From: Alkanindiges sp.
GTDB taxonomy: Bacteria; Pseudomonadota; Gammaproteobacteria; Pseudomonadales; Moraxellaceae
Direction: 5' to 3'
DNA: 9,892 bases
Assembly (NCBI GenBank): GCA_030152125.1
Contig: JASLIR010000277.1
Span: 1-9,892 of the forward strand
Every line of letters starts with the position of its first letter. Positions within the stretch are counted from its first letter, which is position 1. Made by a program: the position numbers and the translations under genes. The notes below the pieces were generated by a model. It saw nothing but the letters and a program-made list of their open reading frames with translations, was not told where the DNA came from and made no database searches. This document shows positions 1 through 4,941 of the stretch, piece after piece.

Positions 1-1
1 A

Positions 2-691
2 CTGGGTACGTTCTTAAGCTGTATGCTGGGCGACAGCTACCATCATTTACCCATTGAAATAATTTGTGATGCGCTGTTTGCTGATGCGTCTGGCAATACC
101 TGTGTGGAGCGCCTGCATTTTTACCAGCAACATGCCAAGCCGCTGGTTTTAATGCCTGCCGACAGTAAACTGGCAAACCTACAGCCTACGGGAGATAGCG
201 AAGGTGCATGGGTAACTGCCATGCAGATGGCAGGGCATTTAGCCAGCCTGAGCCTGTATATGGTGGAAGGCGGTGCTGCCCTTGCACCGACTATGCTGCG
301 GATTAAGGATGGTAAGTTTCTGGTTACCCGGTTGGTGGATAGTGATCCCGAGGCGGGGCTGGTCCGGCTGCAAAATAATCCTGAAAATTTGCCCTATCAG
401 ATTCTGGCTTATGACAGCTTTGCCAATTTGCCTTACGGGCGTATGGATGCGCTTGCCATTCATGTGCGTAGTTATGCGCCACATGCGGCGGACTGGATAC
501 TTACCATACCGTACCAGCCTGCGCAGCATGAACAGGGGTTTGCTTTTTTTAACCCAATTCTGGTTTCGGCATCAACTGGTGCAAGCTATAACCCCCTCCT
601 GTTTAAGGCCTTCTTTGACGGGGCAGAAGGGTTTAATTCACCATCGGATACCCGGCAACGATTTTTTAATAACGGGCAAAACCTGATTTAG
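2..691 (+). CDS. Unrecognised protein, 3' part of a gene cut by the left edge
   Basis: The frame is open from base 2 to a TAG at 689-691. The first internal ATG is at 23, but seven sense codons precede it (reading LGTFLSC), so the gene almost certainly begins outside the window and no start should be assigned. About 229 residues are visible. They look like a soluble globular protein: mixed hydrophobic and polar composition, no evident membrane segment in the visible part, and a C-terminus rich in Phe, Asn and Gly (ending FFNNGQNLI). I recognise no family or catalytic motif. A strong intrinsic terminator begins 30 nt after the stop, so this is the last gene of its transcript. The next gene downstream has its own promoter module. 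The reading frame itself is well supported; the function is unknown. Confidence 0.75.
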   Translation: MGTFLSCMLGDSYHHLPIEIICDALFADASGNTCVERLHFYQQHAKPLVLMPADSKLANLQPTGDSEGAWVTAMQMAGHLASLSLYMVEGGAALAPTMLRIKDGKFLVTRLVDSDPEAGLVRLQNNPENLPYQILAYDSFANLPYGRMDALAIHVRSYAPHAADWILTIPYQPAQHEQGFAFFNPILVSASTGASYNPLLFKAFFDGAEGFNSPSDTRQRFFNNGQNLI

Positions 692-720
692 TTGAAGTTA
701 TGCTTGCGGTTTTGAGCAGT

Positions 721-748
721 AAAAAAAGCCCCGAAAGGGGCTTTTTTT
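721..748 (+). terminator. Intrinsic terminator, works on either strand
   Basis: The arms are AAAAAAAGCCCC (721-732) and GGGGCTTTTTTT (737-748) around a GAAA tetraloop. The pairing is perfect and ends in a T-tract on the plus strand; on the minus strand the A-tract becomes a T-tract as well. It follows the gene ending at 691. The core AAGCCCCGAAAGGGGCTT is repeated exactly at 2908-2925 and with one base change at 4132-4149. Confidence 0.93.
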
Positions 749-817
749 ATTGCATGGTCACTATAAATTCTGTCGGTTTTTGTTTTTATTATTCGTTATA
801 AATCATATGTTTATGTT

Positions 818-912
818 GCGTCAAGCTGTGTCGCAAAGTGTCTGATAGAGGGCCTTTTATAGTAGTAATCCGGTTAAAATACACGAACTGACTGGGGTTA
901 CACCTGATCAGT
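818..912 (+). promoter_or_regulatory. Regulatory module copy 1: dyad, promoter, 5' stem-loop
   Basis: First of three 95-nt ungapped copies. Parts: imperfect dyad GCGTCA-AGCTG-TGTCGC at 818-834 (one mismatch); 39 nt at 835-873 containing the shared CTTTT tract (854-858); TTAAAATACAC at 874-884; and a stem-loop at 887-912 (ACTGA / TCAGT, 16-nt loop). Reading TAAAAT (875-880) as a -10 box predicts a start at A887, the first base of the stem, and puts the dyad centre (826) near -61. No good -35 hexamer is visible, which fits an activator-dependent promoter. The gene starting at 943 would have a leader of about 56 nt. The promoter and activator roles are inferred from geometry; the repetition is seen directly. 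Confidence 0.72.
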
Positions 913-942
913 ACTTTTTCTTTTTATGATGGATAAAGATAA

Positions 943-2763
943 ATGACTATTCCAGATAATGATGTTGAAGTTCAGCAGCCTTTTTATATTAAGCCTGTCC
1001 TCCCTGATGTTACAACAACCATTAATCCTATAAAAATTAGCCAGCATAATAAAAACGCACAGGTTATTAATGTAAAAGACTTTGGGGCTATCGGTGATGG
1101 TACTTACTATCCGGTGGCTGATTGGAGCAATTCAGCAAAGCCAAATTATCGGCAGCTTAGCTGGCTTGATATTAAAAATGCTTTTCCTTTTATTGAGTCA
1201 AGTGTTGATTCTATAGACTGGGTTGCTATTCAGGCTGCTAGTTTGGTTTGTAAAGAGATTGGGGCGACATTATATTTTCCTCCAGGGAAATATGTCATCA
1301 ATAGAACGTTATTTTGCTATTCGGTATGGGAGGGTGCAGGAACAGAAAATGCGTGGCTGGGCAATGGCCTGGGTACTATACTTCTGACGTATGGTGCCGG
1401 TAACTCGCGTAAATGGACAGATATCACGGGAAGTGATACGGCTAATTTTACGCCTCTGGTTGTCATGGGAAGCTCTGATACCGAGTTGCGGAATATGACT
1501 TTAAAAACATCGACCTCGCCTTGGTCGGCAGGGGTATTTGTTCCTAGTACCAGGCGTAACCGTTTTGTAAATGTGGATGTTCGCGGACCATTTTCTGCGG
1601 GTGGTTTATATATTGATGCCACATGGTCCAAAAATAATAGCCCTGTGCCAGCAACCGATATTCGATACACATCAGTTCAGGCGGATGATGGTGCCAATGA
1701 AATCTCCGTATTGGACTGTTTTTTAGAAGGCTTGTGGGGTCTGGTTGTTCAAGGCACAACGCGAAATCCTGATAATTATAGTAATCCTGATGACTGGATT
1801 TGGGCACCTGGCGGCACTAGTGATCTATCAGTTATTGGCAGTCGTTTGTCATGTTCCAGTGCTATTGATGTGGAGACCAGAAAGCTGGATGGTGGTAGCT
1901 ATAAACATAATGCCGCTATTAAGAATGGGGCAAAAGCAGGACAGGGGCATAATTTTGTTAACTGTTCGTTTAGAACCAAATCCAAATATATGATCCGGCT
2001 GGATCGCAGTAACCGCGATACGTTTGTAAACAGCTACGGAGAAACAGTAGGCAGTAATGATACAGGTGCACTGGCAGAGTTTGCCATTACCAGTAATACG
2101 GGCGAAGTTTCGCTGGTTAATGACAAGATAAATGCACCGGTCAGCTTAAATGGAGTGCAAATTGCCAGTACTCTCAGGAATATTAATTGGCAGCATAATG
2201 CCCGTATTTCGGTATTTAATGTGTCGGGGGATGTAATTACCCCAAATATTACCGCAAATGCCAATGCGCCTGTACCAGTGCATTTAACCAGCTTTGATGC
2301 GGAAAGTTCTTTTACATTCAATGCTTACGATGCGGCTAACTACGTTAAAAAGCCTTACATGGCGTTATCTAATAACGGAACCCTGTCATCGCCAGTTTAT
2401 CAAACCAGTTTTGATGTCAATGGCACATTTATTTATAACGCTTATGACGCAGTTAGTCAGGCAAAAGTGCCCTATCTTCTGGTTTCAAATGGTGTAGTCC
2501 GGCCTACAACACCATCAACTTTAACGTTGGGTTCCTCTAACTATCCCTTTAGCAGGCTCCGTGTTGATGATGTAAATATTAATGGTGGTTTGACGATGGG
2601 GTCGACCAGTGCATCACCAAGCATTACTACCGGTATGGGCTCGCCCGAAGGTGTTGTCACTGCCCGGGTTGGTTCAGTTTATTTACGTGCAGACGGTGGT
2701 ACTGGTGTGGCTTTTTATGTGAAAGAGGCAGGTACTGGTAATACTGGCTGGATTGCCAAATAA
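943..2763 (+). CDS. Phage tailspike-like protein with pectate-lyase-type beta-helix
   Basis: A 606-residue protein. Residues 42-54 (INVKDFGAIGDGT), 92-99 (DWVAIQAA) and 108-119 (ATLYFPPGKYVI) form the start of a pectate-lyase/rhamnogalacturonase-like beta-helix (Pectate_lyase_3 type), typical of phage tailspikes and some polysaccharide-degrading enzymes. A Ser/Gly/Asn-rich beta region follows to about 440. Next come two near-identical units (449-479 and 488-518, period 39), then a fibre-like stretch (LTLGSSNYPFSRLRV, 527-541). The C-terminus (566-606, GSPEGVVTARVGSVYLRADG onward to TGWIAK) matches, from memory, a motif common at the ends of phage tail fibres. There is no signal peptide, as in phage proteins. 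No other phage structural genes are visible, so it may be a domesticated or remnant receptor-binding or depolymerase protein. The start at ATG 943 has a GGAT-like ribosome site 9-10 nt upstream. I cannot assign catalytic residues or a substrate. Confidence 0.85.
   Translation: MTIPDNDVEVQQPFYIKPVLPDVTTTINPIKISQHNKNAQVINVKDFGAIGDGTYYPVADWSNSAKPNYRQLSWLDIKNAFPFIESSVDSIDWVAIQAASLVCKEIGATLYFPPGKYVINRTLFCYSVWEGAGTENAWLGNGLGTILLTYGAGNSRKWTDITGSDTANFTPLVVMGSSDTELRNMTLKTSTSPWSAGVFVPSTRRNRFVNVDVRGPFSAGGLYIDATWSKNNSPVPATDIRYTSVQADDGANEISVLDCFLEGLWGLVVQGTTRNPDNYSNPDDWIWAPGGTSDLSVIGSRLSCSSAIDVETRKLDGGSYKHNAAIKNGAKAGQGHNFVNCSFRTKSKYMIRLDRSNRDTFVNSYGETVGSNDTGALAEFAITSNTGEVSLVNDKINAPVSLNGVQIASTLRNINWQHNARISVFNVSGDVITPNITANANAPVPVHLTSFDAESSFTFNAYDAANYVKKPYMALSNNGTLSSPVYQTSFDVNGTFIYNAYDAVSQAKVPYLLVSNGVVRPTTPSTLTLGSSNYPFSRLRVDDVNINGGLTMGSTSASPSITTGMGSPEGVVTARVGSVYLRADGGTGVAFYVKEAGTGNTGWIAK
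2287..2496 (+). repeat. Tandem protein repeat (two units of about 31 residues, period 39)
   Basis: Within the tailspike-like gene, residues 449-479 (starting TSFDAESSFTFNAYDA) and 488-518 (starting TSFDVNGTFIYNAYDA) align without gaps. Both continue into similar KxPYxxxSN segments. The underlying DNA has diverged, so this is an old or selected duplication, probably a repeated structural element of the C-terminal stalk. Confidence 0.8.
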
Positions 2764-2783
2764 TCCCGGGTTTGACTGTGGGG

Positions 2784-2810
2784 GCTAAAACCCGGTAGCC
2801 GGGTTTTAGC
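2784..2810 (+). terminator. Perfect 12-bp hairpin just after the tailspike-like gene
   Basis: GCTAAAACCCGG (2784-2795) and CCGGGTTTTAGC (2799-2810) pair perfectly around a 3-nt TAG loop, starting 20 nt after the stop codon. It is followed by TTAAG, not a T-tract, so it may act as a weak terminator or a 3'-end stabiliser. The canonical terminator for this gene follows at 2908-2929. Confidence 0.55.
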
Positions 2811-2907
2811 TTAAGATAGAGTTGATAATACAAAGAACAATAACAACAGAGGGATAAACATATAAAGCGGGTATTGCTGTTTTTTTGAGTTTTTTTATTA
2901 AAATCGC

Positions 2908-2929
2908 AAGCCCCGAAAGGGGCTTTTTT
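2908..2929 (+). terminator. Intrinsic terminator
   Basis: AAGCCCC (2908-2914), GAAA loop, GGGGCTT (2919-2925), with the T run continuing to 2929. The stem-loop core is identical to that at 726-743. It ends the tailspike-like transcript and lies 69 nt upstream of module copy 2, the same gap as between terminator 1 and module copy 1. Confidence 0.9.
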
Positions 2930-2998
2930 ATGTCCAAAACAAAACAGATCTCACTGATTTTTTTCAATTAAATTAAATATTTATCAATGTGTTGATTG

Positions 2999-3093
2999 AC
3001 GACAAACTGTGTCGCTTTCAGCTGTTCATGCTGCTTTTTCTCAGTGCAAATCTATTAAAATACACCTACCGGCTGCTGCTTAGCCCAACCGGT
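2999..3093 (+). promoter_or_regulatory. Regulatory module copy 2: dyad, promoter, 5' stem-loop
   Basis: Dyad ACGACA-AACTG-TGTCGC at 2999-3015 (one mismatch); 39 nt at 3016-3054 with a CTTTTT tract; TTAAAATACAC at 3055-3065; stem-loop 3068-3093 (ACCGG / CCGGT, 16-nt loop). The predicted start at A3068 gives the gene at 3300 a leader of about 232 nt, unusually long. It contains two further hairpins (3159-3216 and 3231-3257). Copy 2 is the most diverged of the three between the dyad and the -10 box. Confidence 0.7.
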
Positions 3094-3158
3094 TTTTAAT
3101 AGCAAGAACATAACGATAAACCAGAAAAATGCATGGAAAAAATAATAAAAATTTTAGC

Positions 3159-3216
3159 TCAAATGATGTCTCTCAGCGCTGTATTTGCTCGGTTTTGCTG
3201 GGCAGACATCATTTGA
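3159..3216 (+). other. 56-nt hairpin in the leader of the DUF4882-like gene (58 nt with one extra flanking pair)
   Basis: CAAATGATGTCT (3160-3171) pairs with AGACATCATTTG (3204-3215), plus one flanking T-A pair. CTCAGC (3172-3177) then pairs with GCTGGG (3197-3202) through one T-G wobble, leaving C3203 bulged and a loop of about 19 nt. A second copy at 4372-4427 has the same length, 47 of 56 identical bases, and changes that preserve pairing. No T-tract follows, so it is not a standard terminator. It could be a structured leader element or a protein site. Confidence 0.75.
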
Positions 3217-3230
3217 TTCCTTTACACTAC

Positions 3231-3257
3231 AATTGCTGACCATAGAAGTCGGCAATT
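3231..3257 (+). other. Second leader hairpin upstream of the DUF4882-like gene
   Basis: AATTGCTGAC (3231-3240) pairs with GTCGGCAATT (3248-3257) with one T-G wobble around a 7-nt CATAGAA loop. It sits 42 nt before the start codon at 3300 and has no T-tract. Copy B of the long repeat lacks it. Its role is unknown; a translational or attenuation role is possible. Confidence 0.55.
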
Positions 3258-3299
3258 AAATATAGATGAAACACCAATAAATGAAGGAAGCAAATCAGG

Positions 3300-4118
3300 A
3301 TGAAAAAGTATTTAATCTCTACAGCACTGATGTCTGTGTTAGCGACTGGCCAGGCTATGGCTGTCTGTACCTTTGCGCTGGATGCAACCAACGGTCAGAT
3401 TAATAGTGTAGGTTACCAACCATTTACTATTAAAATTGACCAGCGTGTAAGAAGCCCAATAGCCGCTTCAACAAGTACTATTCAATATGCTGCAAGTTCT
3501 CAAGCCCTGTTAAACAATTATCTGTCTGGTTCCCAGAGCGGCGATAAAATATTGCCTACAACAGGGGTGGTAGCAGTGGAGTACCGGGTTCCTTATTTCC
3601 CATCTACAAAGCCTGTCAATAATGGGGAAGTGGGTAGTAACATCATGATACTCAGTGACGATACGACTGATCAGGTAGGCTTGGCAGCTAGTTTATACGT
3701 GCATAGTGGCTATAATGGAATATCTGCATATCCGGAATCTGCCCGTATGGCAGGCTATATTGCTGGCGGTAGCTATACTCTGGTAAATGGTTCACCCCAA
3801 CCCAGCCAGCCCAATAAAGTATTAACGCCTATCGCCCTGACATTACCGTTATCCACTAACTTTAGAATTGGGGTTTACCTGAATCAGGACACTAAACAGT
3901 TGGGGCTGATTGTTAACGGGATAAATCAGGGTTATGTATTTAATTACGACAAGCCATTAAAAAATATAGGCTTTATTGTTGGCTCTTTACGATCCAGTAT
4001 TGATACTACTGATCCGGTGGTCGGCAGTTATGCAGGTGGTGCATTAATTACCGATGCTGCGGATATGTCATACAGCTATCCCTCCGGTGCCAAGGATATC
4101 TGCGGCAATACCATTTAA
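3300..4118 (+). CDS. Secreted DUF4882-like protein
   Basis: A 272-residue protein with a clear signal peptide: MKK, a hydrophobic core, then AMA at 19-21, so signal peptidase I would cut after A21 and leave a mature start of VCTFALDAT. The mature protein is beta-rich (many Ser, Thr, Gly, Asn, Val). Key segments are FRIGVYLNQDTKQLGLIVNG near the middle of the C-terminal half and YPSGAKDICGNTI at the very end. From memory these match the Acinetobacter-associated DUF4882 family in length and motifs; function is unknown there too. Its only cysteines appear to be C23 and C268, so a disulfide tying the two ends in the periplasm is plausible. The start at ATG 3300 has AAGGAAG about 11 nt upstream. 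It is monocistronic, between module copy 2 and the terminator at 4131. An adhesin or exported structural role is only a guess. Confidence 0.85.
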   Translation: MKKYLISTALMSVLATGQAMAVCTFALDATNGQINSVGYQPFTIKIDQRVRSPIAASTSTIQYAASSQALLNNYLSGSQSGDKILPTTGVVAVEYRVPYFPSTKPVNNGEVGSNIMILSDDTTDQVGLAASLYVHSGYNGISAYPESARMAGYIAGGSYTLVNGSPQPSQPNKVLTPIALTLPLSTNFRIGVYLNQDTKQLGLIVNGINQGYVFNYDKPLKNIGFIVGSLRSSIDTTDPVVGSYAGGALITDAADMSYSYPSGAKDICGNTI

Positions 4119-4130
4119 TCTGCAGTAAGG

Positions 4131-4153
4131 AAAGCCCTGAAAGGGGCTTTTTT
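4131..4153 (+). terminator. Intrinsic terminator
   Basis: AAGCCCT (4132-4138), GAAA, GGGGCTT with T's to 4153; one C-to-T change from the terminators at 721 and 2908 leaves a T-G pair. It lies 12 nt after the stop of the DUF4882-like gene and 58 nt upstream of module copy 3. Confidence 0.9.
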
Positions 4154-4211
4154 ATTGGCATTAATACAGCCAATAATTAAACTAAAACTATAATTATCAG
4201 TGTTTTGACGT

Positions 4212-4306
4212 GCGACAAATTGTGTCGCCAAGAGCCTGTCAGGCCACCTTTTATGGTGGTAATTCCATTAAAATACACGTACTGGATGACGCGCAGCTCA
4301 GCCAGT
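4212..4306 (+). promoter_or_regulatory. Regulatory module copy 3: dyad, promoter, 5' stem-loop (orphan)
   Basis: Perfect dyad GCGACA-AATTG-TGTCGC at 4212-4228; 39 nt at 4229-4267; TTAAAATACAC at 4268-4278; stem-loop 4281-4306 (ACTGG / CCAGT, 16-nt loop, extended by TGA / TCA inside an A-G mismatch). It also has a local inverted repeat CCACC-TTTTAT-GGTGG at 4245-4260 over the -35 area. The predicted start is A4281. No plus-strand gene follows; the next feature is the hairpin at 4372-4427 and then the 3' end of the convergent lipoprotein gene. Confidence 0.7.
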
Positions 4307-4371
4307 ATTGAATAGCAAGAATATAAAAACAAAAGTAGAAAAACAGATAGAGAATAAGAACGGTTTTAAGG

Positions 4372-4427
4372 CAAATGATGTCACCCAGTGTTGTATATGC
4401 TTGATTTTACTGGGTAGACATCATTTG
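4372..4427 (+). other. 56-nt hairpin, second copy
   Basis: CAAATGATGTC (4372-4382) pairs with GACATCATTTG (4417-4427). ACCCAGT (4383-4389) pairs with ACTGGGT (4409-4415), with A4416 bulged. Compared with the copy at 3160-3215, one C-G pair has become T-A and a T-G wobble has become C-G. It sits between module copy 3 and the lipoprotein stop codon, so it lies in the 3' region of the lipoprotein transcript as well. Confidence 0.75.
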
Positions 4428-4446
4428 AGTCCATTATAGCGGCAAA

Positions 4447-4641
4447 TTAGCAGCGTCCTTTTTTAGCCTGGCCGGGTGGGCAGAATTTACCATCGCCATG
4501 ATCGTGGTCATTATCGCCAATCACTACTGAAGTCCGGCGGTCCGGGTCAATCACCACACTGGCGCCGGGTGTTCTTACTGCACAGCCTGCCATAATGGCC
4601 AGTATGCTGCAGGTGAAAATAAGCTTGCTGATGGCTTGCAT
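4447..4641 (-). CDS. Very small lipoprotein ending in CPPGQAKKGRC
   Basis: A 64-residue protein with a lipoprotein signal peptide: K6, a hydrophobic stretch from about 7 to 18, and lipobox MAGC with the lipidated cysteine at C20. The mature chain is only 45 residues. It has a His/Asp-rich stretch (DNDHDHGDG) followed by the C-terminal motif CPPGQAKKGRC, which I recall from other small exported proteobacterial proteins of unknown function. The two tail cysteines may form a disulfide, and the His/Asp run could bind metal; both are guesses. Alanine at +2 after C20 suggests outer-membrane sorting. The start is supported by GGAGA at the ideal distance (7 nt) upstream. It is convergent with module copy 3 and divergent from typA. 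Confidence 0.85.
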   Translation of the reverse strand: MQAISKLIFTCSILAIMAGCAVRTPGASVVIDPDRRTSVVIGDNDHDHGDGKFCPPGQAKKGRC

Positions 4642-4941
4642 GTTTTTTCTCCAGGAGTTTATTCCTTTTTAAGCCTAAACCCGCTGCCGCTTATTCACTG
4701 TAAGTAATTTGTAGGGTAGTGGTGGTTTAGAGCGTTTCAGCTTTTTCTGCACATATTTGCGGCTGTTTTGCTGCTTAGCGCTATGTCCAGGCTGAATAAA
4801 AGGCAGTTTGTCATCAAACCGTCAGCCCATCCTTTTACACTAAACTGTATTTTTTATGGATTGTCTGAAAAATGGCCACTACACGTAGGCGCTGTTTTCT
4901 AGTATAATTCGCGCCTAAATTTTCGAGCAGTGCTTTTTTTC
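4642..4941. promoter_or_regulatory. Intergenic region between the lipoprotein and typA, with a likely typA -10 box
   Basis: This 300-nt divergent region has no convincing ORF. Near its right end TATAAT at 4903-4908 is a perfect -10 hexamer, giving a start near 4915 and a leader of about 27 nt for typA; no convincing -35 hexamer lies 16-18 nt upstream. A small inverted repeat GTTTG-TCAT-CAAAC is at 4806-4819. The lipoprotein promoter must lie in the left part, but I cannot place it. Confidence 0.5.

Larger units (their letters stand above)
2908..3216 (+). repeat. Long diverged direct repeat, copy A
   Basis: This stretch is colinear with 4132-4427. Both contain, in order, the GAAA terminator, the 95-nt module, AATAGCAAGAA(C/T)ATAA starting 4 nt after the module stem (3098 and 4311), an A-rich linker, and the 56-nt hairpin. 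The distance from TTAAAATACAC to the hairpin differs by a single base between the copies. The two copies flank the DUF4882-like gene as direct repeats about 1.2 kb apart. Confidence 0.8.
4132..4427 (+). repeat. Long diverged direct repeat, copy B (no sense gene after it)
   Basis: Counterpart of 2908-3216. It carries the terminator, module, AATAGCAAGAA element, A-rich linker and 56-nt hairpin, but the similarity fades by about 4438, within 10 nt of the stop codon of the minus-strand lipoprotein gene. In copy A the same position leads on to the DUF4882-like gene. This looks like the front end of another cassette whose gene has been lost or replaced. Confidence 0.75.

Noticed and set aside
3159..3216. 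56-nt hairpin as a MITE
   Set aside because: Similarity between the two copies extends well outside the hairpin on the upstream side and no target-site duplication is visible, so the hairpin is part of a larger duplicated leader.
3281..3400. Out-of-frame ATG at 3281 starting an overlapping frame of about 40 codons
   Set aside because: It runs in the wrong frame across the signal-peptide coding region of the gene at 3300 and has no good ribosome site of its own.
818..4306. CRISPR array or integron attC sites as the explanation of the repeats
   Set aside because: Only three copies exist, 1.2-2.2 kb apart with whole genes between, and the hairpins lack the integron core-site sequences. The internal promoter-like order fits a regulatory module better.
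4930..4941. GTG at 4930 as the typA start
   Set aside because: It would add only four residues (MLFF) not expected in the family; MSDIKHLRN from ATG 4942 fits TypA N-termini.
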